Of a stretch of 60,160 bases of DNA, positions 7,153 through 15,978 are shown in pieces. The first letter of the stretch is position 1. Each line of letters opens with the position of its first letter. The translations under genes were made by a program, and so were the position numbers. This DNA comes from Bacillus proteolyticus (GTDB lineage: Bacteria; Bacillota; Bacilli; Bacillales; Bacillaceae_G): positions 1-60,160 of the forward strand of contig NZ_MACH01000159.1 in assembly GCF_001884065.1 (NCBI RefSeq), read 5' to 3'. A model generated the notes under the pieces. It did no database searches, was not told the origin of the DNA, and worked only from the letters and a program-made list of their open reading frames with translations.

Positions 7153-8802
7153 TTGAAAAAGCAAGTAATTTCATCAGCATTAGCATTAACTGTTATCGCA
7201 AGTGGGTTTGGGGCATTTGGAGCAACTACGACGAAAGCAGAAGAGCAAAAGATCCAGTATCACCAAGAGTTTAAAACGCCAGCTTACATAGGTGAAGAAT
7301 GGAAAGCGCCGGAAGGACTAGATAAAAAAGAGACAGTCTTTCAATATTTAGAGAGTAAAAAGGATATGTTTAAACTAGCGGGAAATATTGACAAACATTT
7401 CAATATCGTTGGTGAAGAAAAAGATGCTGAGTCTGGTACAACACATGTGAAGTTAGTTGAGAAGCATAATAACATTCCTGTGTATGGTTCAGATCAAACA
7501 GTTACGCTTGATAAAGAAAATAATGTAAAAGCATTTTTCGGACAAGTTATTCCGAGTTTAGATGATAAAAATATTCCTGCATCTGCAAGTATTAGTGCAG
7601 AACAAGCAGAAACGATTGCAAAAGCTAATATTGAGAAAGAAATTGGTAAAGTAAAGAATTATGATGGTGTGAAAAAAGATTTATATGTGTATGAAAAAGA
7701 TGGTCAATACTATCTTGCGTATCTTGTAAAAGCATCGGTTTCAAAACCAGCTCCAGGATATTGGCATTACTTTGTTGATGCAACAAATGGGAATGTTATT
7801 GAGAAATATAATGCGGTAGATAACATTACTGGATTTGGTTACGGAGTATTAGGCGCTAGACAATCATTTGAAATTGCTCAAGATACGAAAACAGGAGCGT
7901 TCAACTTATTTGATGGTACACGAGGAAAAGGTGTCCATACATTTGATGCAGAGAATATGGATGAAAACTGGTTTAATTTATTCTCACAAATTCTTGGATA
8001 TACAGGAGAAGAAATTGCAAGTAAATCTAAGTTCTTCGAAGATAAAGCGGCAGTTGATGCGCATGTGAATGCAGGTAAAGTATATGATTACTACAAAAAG
8101 ACATTTAACCGTAACTCTTTCGATGATAAAGGTGCGAAACTTATTTCTACTGTTCACGTAGGTGAATCTTGGAATAACGCAGCTTGGAACGGTATTCAGA
8201 TGATGTATGGTGATGGCGATGGCAAGACATTCATTCCATTATCTGCTGGACTTGATGTTATCGGTCACGAATTAACGCATGCTGTAACTGAGCATACAGC
8301 AAACCTTGTATATAAAAATGAATCAGGTGCGTTAAATGAATCGTTATCTGACATTATGGGTGTCATGGTTGAGAAGAAGAGCTGGGATTTAGGTGCTGAT
8401 ATTTATACACCTGGTAAGCCTGGTGATGCACTTCGTTCTCTGAAAGATCCAGCATCTATTCCGAACCCATTAAAACCTGGTGAAGGTTACCCAGATCATT
8501 ACAATAAACGTTATACTGGAACAGCTGATAATGGCGGCGTTCATATTAACAGTAGTATTAATAATAAGGCAGCGTATTTAGTATCTGATGGCGGCACTCA
8601 TTACGGTGTGAAAGTAACTGGAGTGGGCCGTGAAGCGACAGAAAAAATTTACTATCGTGCTCTTACTAAATATTTAACTGCAAACTCTGACTTTAAAATG
8701 ATGCGTCAAGCAGCACTTCAATCAGCAGAAGATTTATACGGTAAAAACTCTAAAGCTGTACAAGCTGTAACAAAAGCTTATGACGCTGTAGGAGTAAAAT
8801 AA
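7153..8802 (+). CDS. Secreted neutral metalloprotease, thermolysin family (M4, bacillolysin)
   Basis: This 549-residue preproenzyme is exported and cleaves itself to a zinc endopeptidase. A signal peptide of about 27 residues ends at TTTKA-EE. Next come an FTP domain and a PepSY-type propeptide (to about residue 245), then the M4 catalytic domain. Zinc ligands are H372 and H376 in GHELTHAVTEH and E396 in GALNESLSD; H464 in GGVHINSS is the transition-state histidine. The TTG start at 7153 with GGGGAG upstream gives a standard signal peptide (LKKQVISSALALTV). An in-frame extension to 7075 is possible but would put 26 residues before it. No PlcR box was found upstream. Confidence 0.93.
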   Translation: MKKQVISSALALTVIASGFGAFGATTTKAEEQKIQYHQEFKTPAYIGEEWKAPEGLDKKETVFQYLESKKDMFKLAGNIDKHFNIVGEEKDAESGTTHVKLVEKHNNIPVYGSDQTVTLDKENNVKAFFGQVIPSLDDKNIPASASISAEQAETIAKANIEKEIGKVKNYDGVKKDLYVYEKDGQYYLAYLVKASVSKPAPGYWHYFVDATNGNVIEKYNAVDNITGFGYGVLGARQSFEIAQDTKTGAFNLFDGTRGKGVHTFDAENMDENWFNLFSQILGYTGEEIASKSKFFEDKAAVDAHVNAGKVYDYYKKTFNRNSFDDKGAKLISTVHVGESWNNAAWNGIQMMYGDGDGKTFIPLSAGLDVIGHELTHAVTEHTANLVYKNESGALNESLSDIMGVMVEKKSWDLGADIYTPGKPGDALRSLKDPASIPNPLKPGEGYPDHYNKRYTGTADNGGVHINSSINNKAAYLVSDGGTHYGVKVTGVGREATEKIYYRALTKYLTANSDFKMMRQAALQSAEDLYGKNSKAVQAVTKAYDAVGVK

Positions 8803-8805
8803 TAA

Positions 8806-8842
8806 GAGAAAAAAGACCTGACTGGATTGTCAGGTCTTTTCC
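8806..8842. terminator. Bidirectional terminator between convergent genes
   Basis: AAAAGACCTGAC pairs with GTCAGGTCTTTT around a six-base loop. T-runs occur on both strands, so it serves both the protease gene and the DUF59 gene. Confidence 0.85.
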
Positions 8843-8846
8843 TTAT

Positions 8847-9164
8847 TTAATCACGAACACCTAATGCGATTTTTGCCATACGTGACATACGTTCTTTTGT
8901 CCATGGCGGGTTCCATACAACGTTTACTTCTATTTCATTTACTTCAGGTACATTCGTTGATAATACTTTCTTAACGTCGGATACGATTTGGCCAGCCATT
9001 GGACAACCGATAGAAGTCATTGTCATTGTAATGACAGCATTATTATTTTCATCCGCTGTAACGTCATAAACTAATCCGAGATTGATAATATCAACACCTA
9101 ATTCAGGGTCAATAACAGCTTCTAAGTTCGCATATAACTTTTCTTCAAATGCTTGTTGTGACAT
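8847..9164 (-). CDS. MIP18/DUF59 family iron-sulfur assembly protein
   Basis: Small DUF59 proteins (SufT/PaaD-like) help mature iron-sulfur clusters. The 105 residues contain the family motif DPELGVDIINLGLVYDV near the N-terminus, the cysteine loop TSIGCPMAGQIV near residue 60, and NPPWTKERMS near the end. The ATG at 9164 has AGGGGGTG upstream; a GTG three codons earlier falls inside that region. The suf operon is at the far end of the window, so this gene is not in it. Monocistronic. Confidence 0.88.
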   Translation of the reverse strand: MSQQAFEEKLYANLEAVIDPELGVDIINLGLVYDVTADENNNAVITMTMTSIGCPMAGQIVSDVKKVLSTNVPEVNEIEVNVVWNPPWTKERMSRMAKIALGVRD

Positions 9165-9374
9165 GTGTAGCACCCCCTAAATATTAATGATATCGGTTCT
9201 CATTATAACGGATATGCGGGATAAGTGCAGGAAATGAGCTCAAAAAAAATATTCCTCTCGGAGAAACAAAAATTATAGCGGATAATGGAAAAGGGCAGAT
9301 GAGTACAAGTAAATGTTATTTAAATGTATACATTTGTATATCCAAAAAATCATAAATAAATATTAGAAATCCTA

Positions 9375-9433
9375 TTGTAATTTGAAATAACATCATGTAT
9401 ACTTCTAATCAGTTGATAACGATTATCACTATC
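9375..9433 (+). promoter_or_regulatory. Promoter with overlapping Fur box
   Basis: TTGTAA (9375-9380) and TATACT (9398-9403) are exactly 17 bases apart, predicting a start near 9410. The 19-bp GATAACGATTATCACTATC at 9415-9433 matches 17 of 19 bases of the classic Fur box, and lies within a larger dyad (CAGTTGATA and TATCAACTG). Fur bound here would block initiation when iron is plentiful. No coding region follows on this strand. Confidence 0.75.
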
Positions 9434-9610
9434 AACTGAAACATTACTCTTCGTTATGTTGGTCATACCCCTTTTTGACGACGTAAGTCAGAGACGAATG
9501 TTGAAATATCTTGTGTCCTATTCTACAGAATTATGGTAATCTCCAACCTCAACTTATATGCGCGAGCATGCAAAAAGGATCCTATCCGTGAAGGGATCCT
9601 TTTTTGCATG
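9410..9610 (+). ncRNA. Candidate Fur-regulated small RNA
   Basis: A good promoter with a Fur box is followed by about 150 bases without an ORF and then a strong hairpin terminator (9567-9610). The predicted transcript has C-rich unpaired stretches (ACCCCTTTTT near 9467 and CTCCAACCTC near 9542) able to pair with Shine-Dalgarno sequences. This is the design of FsrA, the iron-sparing sRNA of B. subtilis. Likeness is in regulation and design; I do not claim sequence homology. It could alternatively be a decayed iron-regulated gene. Confidence 0.55.
9567..9610. terminator. Bidirectional terminator
   Basis: GCATGCAAAAAGGATCC pairs with GGATCCTTTTTTGCATG. It includes the last codons of the methyltransferase on the minus strand and would end the candidate sRNA on the plus strand. 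Confidence 0.85.
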
Positions 9611-10400
9611 TTGTCGCAATTATTGTATATAGACCGGGTATTCGTTCTTCAATTCCTTCTGGTGCCGTAGAAGGGAAGACCCATCTTTGATGAGACCCGT
9701 GTTCTTCAACTAGTTTTTCAATTTTAAAATGTTCTTCCGCGAGCGTTGTAACAATTTCTCCTAACGTCCAGCGGCGGATGGTTGTTTTCGGTAAAGATTC
9801 TTTTTGTGCTTCTGTAAGAAGAATGCTGTAAGCAACATCATCTTTAATTAATTCTTCATCAAAATAACTTCCACTTGCTCGAAATGATGGATGGTCTATT
9901 CCTAATAGTTTTGTATACATTGGATGATAATCGCGAAGGATAAATGTTCCGTCCGTTTTTAGTAATTGAGAGATTTTTGTAAAGAGCGGTTTTAAATCTA
10001 AAAAGTAATGGAGTACACCAAGTTCTAGTAATACGATATCAAATGATTGAGGGAGAGTTACATCTAGTACATCAGAGACGATGTACTGAATAGAAACTCT
10101 GGCTGCTTCAGCAAGTTCATTTGCGTATTTTGCATTACTTGCTGAAATATCTACAACTGTTACATCGGCTCCTAAAAGAGCAAGAGCAACTGCTTTGTTG
10201 CCTTTTGATCCGAGTAAATTAATAATACGCTTTCCTTTTGGAGATTGTATGTAAGGTAAATAGTAGGAGACTTCATGAACAGGATCTTGCATGAGTCTTT
10301 TTGCATATTCTGTCGGTGTGCCGTGACGATTCGTCCAAGCTTCATAGGCAGCTGCATTCCAGCTTCTTTCATTAATAGTACTTAGTTGCTTTTGATTCAA
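9582..10400 (-). CDS. Class I SAM-dependent methyltransferase
   Basis: The 272 residues contain a Rossmann methyltransferase domain: motif I is IINLLGSKGNKAVALALLGADVTVVDIS (about residues 60-87), and the acidic residue ending beta-2 is VVDIS. SDVLDVTLPQSFDIVLLELGVLHYF gives motifs II-III. A C-terminal extension carries a second small subdomain. The TTG start at 10400 sits eight bases after AAGGAG; an in-frame GTG (10409) would overlap that site. Substrate unknown. It is monocistronic and shares its terminator with the candidate sRNA. Confidence 0.8.
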   Translation of the reverse strand: MNQKQLSTINERSWNAAAYEAWTNRHGTPTEYAKRLMQDPVHEVSYYLPYIQSPKGKRIINLLGSKGNKAVALALLGADVTVVDISASNAKYANELAEAARVSIQYIVSDVLDVTLPQSFDIVLLELGVLHYFLDLKPLFTKISQLLKTDGTFILRDYHPMYTKLLGIDHPSFRASGSYFDEELIKDDVAYSILLTEAQKESLPKTTIRRWTLGEIVTTLAEEHFKIEKLVEEHGSHQRWVFPSTAPEGIEERIPGLYTIIATTCKKGSLHG

Positions 10401-10473
10401 TTTTATCACTCCTTTTGTGAACGTATAGTTATTCGGTGAGTGAGTAGGATTTCCTGTTTTTTAAAATAAAAGT

Positions 10474-10502
10474 TTGATTTTTCTGTTATTAAGTCGTAAA
10501 AT
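10474..10502 (+). promoter_or_regulatory. Promoter of the metS T-box leader
   Basis: TTGATT (10474-10479) and TAAAAT (10497-10502) are spaced 17 bases, upstream of the structured leader. Confidence 0.65.
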
Positions 10503-10508
10503 ACGTGT

Positions 10509-10814
10509 TATACATAAAAGCGTTGAAAAGGAAAAGTAGAATGGAACCATTCTTTCCAGAGAGCTTCGGTAGCTGAGAAGAAGCAAGAATATTCATTTGA
10601 ACAATGGCCTTTGAGCTTCGTCCTGAACTTATCAAATGATAATAGTAGGCGGCGACGAGAGTTGGTTCTCGTTATCAAAACCACAGTATAAGAGCATGAA
10701 TTGCTCCGTACTTGTTAAGGTTAGTTATGTGAATGACTGACGAAATAAGGTGGTATCGCGACTGTTTATACAGCCCCGCCCTTATCTTTTTTAAGATAGG
10801 GGTGGGGCTTTTTA
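10509..10814 (+). promoter_or_regulatory. T-box riboswitch (Met) controlling metS
   Basis: This roughly 300-base leader has stem I features (AGAGAGC near 10559), a likely ATG specifier codon at 10604-10606, and the T-box sequence AAGGTGGTATCGCGA near 10747. TGGT there is complementary to the ACCA end expected for tRNA-Met. A GC-rich terminator (10772-10814) precedes the ribosome binding site. Uncharged tRNA-Met should cause readthrough into the synthetase gene. Confidence 0.9.
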
Positions 10815-10836
10815 TATTTTAAAGGAGGAATACAAG

Positions 10837-12471
10837 ATGAGTATTTTTATTGGAGGCGCTTGGCCATATGCAAATGGTTCGTTACACCTTGGACATATTG
10901 CTAGTTTGTTACCTGGAGATATTTTAGCACGTTATTACCGGGCAAAAGGTGAGAATGTGTTGTATGTTTCGGGAAGTGATTGTAATGGAACACCGATTAC
11001 AATTAGAGCAAAACAAGAAGGTGTGACGGTGAAAGAAATTGCTGATAAGTATCATGAAGAATTTAGTCAATGTTTTCATAAACTTGGTTTTACGTATGAT
11101 TGCTATACACGTACAGATAGTGAGCACCATCATGAAACTGTTCAAAAAGTCTTTTTGCGTTTATTAGAAGAAGGCTATATTTATAAAAAAGTAGTTGAAC
11201 AAGCTTATTGCGAAACGTGTACGCAATTTTTACCAGATCGTTATGTAGAAGGCTTTTGTCCACATTGTCATGAAGGGGCGAGGGGGGATCAATGTGATGC
11301 TTGTTCCGCTATTTTGGATCCACTCGATTTGTTAGAAAAGAAATGTAAGTTATGTGGTAGTACGCCTTCAGTACAGGAAACAGAGCATTTCTATTTTGCA
11401 TTGCATAAATTTCAGCAGCAAATTAAAGCGGCTGTAGAAATTGCAAAGCAGAAAGGAACATGGCGTGACAATGCGATTCAACTAACAGAAAGATATGTAA
11501 AGGAAGGGTTACAAGATAGGGCAGTATCACGTGATTTACCAATTGGGGTACCAATTCCGGTGGAAGGGTATGAAGATAAGAAAATTTACGTATGGATTGA
11601 AGCGGTGACAGGATATTATTCAGCGAGTAAACACTGGGCTGAAGAAACAGAGAAAGATGATCAAGAGTTTTGGGATAGAGATGCGAAAACATATTATGTA
11701 CATGGTAAGGATAATATTCCGTTTCATTCAATCATTTGGCCAGCGGTATTACTTGGAATAGGAGAAGAAGCAATCCCGCGTCATATCGTTTCGAATGAGT
11801 ATTTAACAGTAGAAAAAAGAAAGTTATCGACAAGTAAAAACTGGGCAGTATGGGCACCTGATATATTAGAAAGATATAATCCAGATTCTATTCGTTACTT
11901 TTTAACAGTAAATGCACCAGAAAATCGTGATACTGATTTTTCATGGCGTGAATTCATTTACAGTCATAATAGTGAATTGTTAGGTGCATATGGGAACTTT
12001 GTGAACCGAACATTAAAGTTTATTGAAAAGTATTATGATGGCATTGTGCCGAAAGGAATTATTAATGTAGAGCTGAAGGAGAAGATAGAAGGATTATATA
12101 AAAATGTAGGGGAATTGATTGAGCAAGCAAAATTTAAGGTGGCATTAGAGACAATATTTGATGCAGTACGTTTTGCAAATAAATACTTTGATGAACAGCG
12201 GCCTTGGAAACAAAGAGATGATGCCCCAGCTTCATGTGAAGAAACGATTTATAATTGTGTTTATCTTATCGCTAATTTTGCAAATCTTCTTGAACCGTTT
12301 TTACCATTTTCAAGTGAGAAAGTTAGAAACACATTGTCGATTGTTAACCGAAATTGGGAACCTCAAAATACGTTGCCGAATAGAATTGATAGCGTGCAGC
12401 CATTATTTGAACGAATTGATGTAAAACAAATTGAGCATGAGATAGAGAAGTTATATGGAGCGGTAAAGTGA
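10837..12471 (+). CDS. metS: Methionyl-tRNA synthetase, second type (MetRS2-like)
   Basis: This class I synthetase charges tRNA-Met. The 544 residues carry the HIGH-type motif as HLGH ([10 protein letters not shown], near residue 17), a zinc-knuckle insert with four CxxC pairs between about residues 125 and 180, and a KMSKS variant KLSTS (near residue 330). There is no C-terminal OB-fold tRNA-binding domain, unlike the roughly 660-residue MetS of B. subtilis. B. anthracis-type bacilli are known to carry two MetRS; this form resembles the inhibitor-tolerant MetRS2 lineage. The ATG follows AAAGGAGG. Expression is under the T-box leader just upstream. Confidence 0.9.
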   Translation: MSIFIGGAWPYANGSLHLGHIASLLPGDILARYYRAKGENVLYVSGSDCNGTPITIRAKQEGVTVKEIADKYHEEFSQCFHKLGFTYDCYTRTDSEHHHETVQKVFLRLLEEGYIYKKVVEQAYCETCTQFLPDRYVEGFCPHCHEGARGDQCDACSAILDPLDLLEKKCKLCGSTPSVQETEHFYFALHKFQQQIKAAVEIAKQKGTWRDNAIQLTERYVKEGLQDRAVSRDLPIGVPIPVEGYEDKKIYVWIEAVTGYYSASKHWAEETEKDDQEFWDRDAKTYYVHGKDNIPFHSIIWPAVLLGIGEEAIPRHIVSNEYLTVEKRKLSTSKNWAVWAPDILERYNPDSIRYFLTVNAPENRDTDFSWREFIYSHNSELLGAYGNFVNRTLKFIEKYYDGIVPKGIINVELKEKIEGLYKNVGELIEQAKFKVALETIFDAVRFANKYFDEQRPWKQRDDAPASCEETIYNCVYLIANFANLLEPFLPFSSEKVRNTLSIVNRNWEPQNTLPNRIDSVQPLFERIDVKQIEHEIEKLYGAVK

Positions 12472-12478
12472 GGTATAG

Positions 12479-12513
12479 AAAAAAGACCTTTCAAGTAAAT
12501 GAAAGGTCTTTTT
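12479..12513. terminator. Bidirectional terminator, metS / EamA gene
   Basis: AAAAAGACCTTTCA pairs with TGAAAGGTCTTTTT around a six-base loop between convergent genes. Confidence 0.88.
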
Positions 12514-13416
12514 CTATGCACTATGCACACGATTATGTTTTTTTTCTTTCCTAGCAGTAAGTAGTTGTGGTGTGAAAATACCGAGTAATATAAACACAAT
12601 TCCTATCCACTGCATTAGCGTTACAACTTCATGAACAAGTGTAATAGAAGCGATAATTGCTGTTGGTAATTCAGCTGCACCTAATATTGTACCAAGTCCT
12701 GTTCCTACTTTTGGTACGCCAATTGAAAAACAAATGACAGGTATAATAACCCCGAATAGTCCAAGGAAGAAAGCATATTTCCAGAGGCCTGCTTGTAAAG
12801 CGCCGTCAGTTAAAAAGGTAGGCGGGAAAAATAAGCATACAATAAGAGTAGCACTCGTTGTCATAAGAAAGCTTTTCGTATAAGGCGGAACATCTGTAGC
12901 GACGCGCCCACTTGCAAATACATAGAATGAGAAAGAGACGGCAGCTAATAGCCCGAAGATAATACCTTTCGTCGAAAAGTTTTGTCCAAGTCCTTCAAAT
13001 ACTCCACCAGCAAACAATGTACCAGTAAACAAAATAATAATAGATATAACTTTTTCACGGCTGGGGAATGTGCGGTTGGCAATCGCTTCGATGACCACAC
13101 CAATCCAAGTGAACTGAAAGAGTAAAACGACAGCGATAGAGGCTGGCAGTTCTTCTACAGAAATAGCATAGAAAATACCTGTCATACTCATAGTTGTGCC
13201 GACTGTTAGTAACGAAAAGAATTGTTTTTTTGATACTTTATGACGTGAAAAGAAAAGGACGAGTAAAAGTAGACCAATCCACCCGAAGACATATTGTCCT
13301 CCTAGTAGTTGGTGTGCTGAAAATCCGTCGATGAATCCGAGTTTAAAAATAGTTGAAAGTACGCCGTAGCTACAAGCGCCGAATAAAACTAGTAATGAAT
13401 ACTTAAATTTCTCCAT
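12514..13416 (-). CDS. EamA/DMT-family transporter
   Basis: The 300 residues fold into ten predicted membrane helices in two EamA halves (about residues 8-140 and 150-285), typical of drug/metabolite transporters such as RhaT/YdcZ relatives. The substrate cannot be read from sequence. The start has GGGAGG upstream. The gene is preceded by an intrinsic terminator only about 25 bases from its start codon, which leaves no room for a promoter and implies attenuation control (see 13417-13547). Confidence 0.85.
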   Translation of the reverse strand: MEKFKYSLLVLFGACSYGVLSTIFKLGFIDGFSAHQLLGGQYVFGWIGLLLLVLFFSRHKVSKKQFFSLLTVGTTMSMTGIFYAISVEELPASIAVVLLFQFTWIGVVIEAIANRTFPSREKVISIIILFTGTLFAGGVFEGLGQNFSTKGIIFGLLAAVSFSFYVFASGRVATDVPPYTKSFLMTTSATLIVCLFFPPTFLTDGALQAGLWKYAFFLGLFGVIIPVICFSIGVPKVGTGLGTILGAAELPTAIIASITLVHEVVTLMQWIGIVFILLGIFTPQLLTARKEKKHNRVHSA

Positions 13417-13547
13417 GAGAAAACCTCCCTATATAAATAAAAAACGCCCGTTATCCTAATAAGGACAACGGGCGAACGAAACAGAGTAAGAGACTCTACA
13501 AAATTCCGCCACTCATACGAAGTATGAGTTTGGGTTATGAAATTATA
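13417..13547 (-). promoter_or_regulatory. Candidate attenuator/riboswitch leader of EamA gene
   Basis: Reading leftwards there is a TATAAT (13547-13542), then hairpin CTCATAC-TTC-GTATGAG, a segment GGCGGAA, hairpin AGAGT-CTCTT-ACTCT, and a terminator stem CGCCCGTT..AACGGGCG with T-run (13473-13440), then the EamA ribosome binding site. GGCGGAA can pair with TTCGCC at the base of the terminator, giving an antiterminator alternative. I cannot assign it to a known riboswitch class. Confidence 0.55.
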
Positions 13548-13555
13548 GTAGTAGT

Positions 13556-14983
13556 TTACATTGCTTTTGGAAAGACAATTGAGCATTTTACACCTTGAGG
13601 TGTGTTTTGTATTCCATAAGGAAACTGATGTTTATCTAGTATTTGTTTTACAATATATAATCCAAGACCGCTACCTTGTACTAAACCGTTGTTTCCAGGA
13701 TTAGCGCGATAGAAAGGCTCAAATAGATGATCGAGTTTGTCCTCATCTATTTGTGAACCTGTATTTAAAACCTCTAATGCGTAACCGTTTGGTTTTTCAT
13801 AAAGCTTTATATATACATGCTGATGATCGATTGTATAGTGAATTGCATTTGAAATAATATTAAAAATAGCAGTTTGAATAAATTTAGGATCAGCTAAAAT
13901 TATTACATCTTGTTTAATGTTAGATTGAACAGTTAATTGCTTTACAGATATAAAATAATCTACTTTCCTCATAACGTCCTCAATGATGTTAGATAGTGAA
14001 ACAACTTCTAAATTCGGTTTGAATTGAGGATTTTGTATTTTGGATAATTCTGACATCTTTTCCGTTAATATGTTAATATCTTGCATCATCTCGTAGGATC
14101 GTTTTAGATATTTGTCTCTATCTTTGTATGCACCGATTCCGTGAATCATGCCATCTAGTTGTCCCATAACGACTGCGATAGGTGTTTTTAATTCATGGGA
14201 TACCATAGACATAAATTCTTTACGAGATTGTTCTAATTGTTGTTCTTTCTTGAGCTCATTTCGTAAATCTTTATTTGTTTCATGTAGATTTTTCACAATA
14301 GTTGGGACTTGTGAAGCCGCTACTTGCAAATTGAAATCTGTTTGATCTGTATTTTTGTTAGGTGATTGTTTATCTGAAAAGTCCAGATTTATAATATCTT
14401 TTAAAGTATCGCTCATATATTGAAAAGGTTTGGCAATTAGTTTGGCATAAATTAAAGAACCGAGCAGAGATAATGCAAGCATTGTTGCACCAATGTTTGG
14501 AGCTAATTGTTGCAAGGCATCTGCTAAACTTGGACTATCATGTGTTTCATTTGTTTTCTTTGCTGAATTTTGTGTATGTAAGGAAGTAGGGTTAGCGGCT
14601 GTTTGTTCCGCTTTAGTATGTGATTCAGTTTTGTTACTTTCCTCCGAAAGATTTGCTGCATTTTCTTTTGCAGCTACAGTTTGGCTAGTTTGCAAAAGAT
14701 GATTAATAGCTGTAGAGAGTGTTTTGAAATCTATAATAGATGACTGGAAATTTGAGATGCTACCCTTTGAAACAACTTTATTTTGTTCATTTTTCGTAAC
14801 TGAATCCGCATGTTCCGCAGTTGGAGTTTCAGTTTTTTTCGCATAATGCTCTTTATCATAGTTTAAAGCTAGAAAATAAATAATTTGATACAGGCAAAAT
14901 GATAAAAGAACACAAAACAATAAGGTTTTGATGAAAATATTTTTGGTGATGTTATCCTTGCTATGCTTCGATTTTGTAGCCAA
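13556..14983 (-). CDS. Sensor histidine kinase
   Basis: This 475-residue membrane kinase partners the response regulator with which it overlaps by 23 bases. TM1 is about residues 16-40. A polar extracytoplasmic loop of about 120 residues (rich in Thr, Lys, Glu, Asn) is followed by TM2 near 163-185. A HisKA domain has the phospho-acceptor H263 in MVSHELKTPIAV, and the HATPase domain shows ISNAIHYT, LFEPFYR and GSGLGLYIVKQ. No PAS or clear HAMP was seen. The loop resembles no sensor I know, so the signal is unknown. The hairpin at 13440-13473 would end the transcript. Confidence 0.92.
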   Translation of the reverse strand: MATKSKHSKDNITKNIFIKTLLFCVLLSFCLYQIIYFLALNYDKEHYAKKTETPTAEHADSVTKNEQNKVVSKGSISNFQSSIIDFKTLSTAINHLLQTSQTVAAKENAANLSEESNKTESHTKAEQTAANPTSLHTQNSAKKTNETHDSPSLADALQQLAPNIGATMLALSLLGSLIYAKLIAKPFQYMSDTLKDIINLDFSDKQSPNKNTDQTDFNLQVAASQVPTIVKNLHETNKDLRNELKKEQQLEQSRKEFMSMVSHELKTPIAVVMGQLDGMIHGIGAYKDRDKYLKRSYEMMQDINILTEKMSELSKIQNPQFKPNLEVVSLSNIIEDVMRKVDYFISVKQLTVQSNIKQDVIILADPKFIQTAIFNIISNAIHYTIDHQHVYIKLYEKPNGYALEVLNTGSQIDEDKLDHLFEPFYRANPGNNGLVQGSGLGLYIVKQILDKHQFPYGIQNTPQGVKCSIVFPKAM

Positions 14984-15626
14984 TGCCTTTCACCGTTTTA
15001 ATATAAGGGATCCTCAATTTTTTTCTTAAATTTTTAATATGTGTATCTATAACTCTTACATCACCATAATGTTCATAGCCCCATACCTTATTTAATAAAT
15101 CACTTCTTGATAATACTTTTCCTCGATTTTGTAACAAAGTATATATAATCTCAAATTCTTTAGTTGTTAGTTCAATTTGATTGCCATGAACATAAGCCGC
15201 ATACGCTGTAGAATTTAACATCAATTCATGGAATTGTAGTATAGTTGCAGTTTCGGTTTCCTTCGTTGTTGTCCTTCTTAATACAGCTTCTACGCGTTTA
15301 ATAAATACCGTGTAATGGAACGGTTTCGTAATATAGTCATCAACGCCCAACTCAAACCCTTTAATTTCACTTTCTTCATTATGTAAGCCTGTTAACATAA
15401 TAATTGGTATATCAGACTGTCCTCGCATAATTTTACAAATACTATAACCATCTATATCTGGTAACATTACATCAAGGAGGACAAGGTCGTATGAATTTTT
15501 TTGGAAAAGAAGAATTCCTTCCGTTCCAGCGCCAACCACATCAACGGTAAAATTTTGGGCAGTTAAAAATTCACGAATAAGTTCTTGTATATCTGGGTTG
15601 TCTTCAATCACCAGTATATGCGTCAT
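14961..15626 (-). CDS. OmpR-family response regulator
   Basis: This 221-residue regulator has an N-terminal receiver (E8/D9, phospho-acceptor D52 in LLDVMLPD, T79, K101 in YITKPF) and a C-terminal winged-helix DNA-binding domain ending DVRVIDTHIKNLRKKLRIP. It is the first gene of the pair; its stop lies inside the kinase gene. OmpR-type regulators bind 11-bp-phased direct repeats; such a set occurs nearby at 17029-17068. The start follows AGGAGGTG. Confidence 0.93.
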   Translation of the reverse strand: MTHILVIEDNPDIQELIREFLTAQNFTVDVVGAGTEGILLFQKNSYDLVLLDVMLPDIDGYSICKIMRGQSDIPIIMLTGLHNEESEIKGFELGVDDYITKPFHYTVFIKRVEAVLRRTTTKETETATILQFHELMLNSTAYAAYVHGNQIELTTKEFEIIYTLLQNRGKVLSRSDLLNKVWGYEHYGDVRVIDTHIKNLRKKLRIPYIKTVKGIGYKIEA

Positions 15627-15978
15627 AGTAACACCTCCTAAATAACGCTTTTACCGCAATATTCGAATTCTTCATTTTTGGATGACTCAGGTTATATATA
15701 CATATAATAAGCCCCCGCTATAAAGTAATCATAAAAGTAGCAAGGGGAATTGTTTATTGGAACTGAATATTTTAGAATCACAGTAGTTCTATTATAGAGT
15801 GCAATGTAAAATTTATAACTGTATAATTTTAATATCCATGTTTATCAATGTTCAGACACTATTTAGCGCAGTCTACCTTCATTATATATGCAAGTATAGT
15901 TGTTCCGCTACTGTAAATGAATAAATAAAATAAGCCAAGATATAAAATTCTTGGCTACATGTAAATCTGGTTCATAGG
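15627..15978. other. Intergenic region, response regulator / L,D-transpeptidase
   Basis: About 350 bases without a convincing gene. It holds the response-regulator promoter region on the minus strand and, at 15933-15957, the hairpin AGCCAAGA..TCTTGGCT followed leftwards by a T-rich run, a terminator for the L,D-transpeptidase gene. An imperfect CCCCGCTA..TAGCAAGGGG dyad near 15714-15757 is of unclear meaning. Confidence 0.5.
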
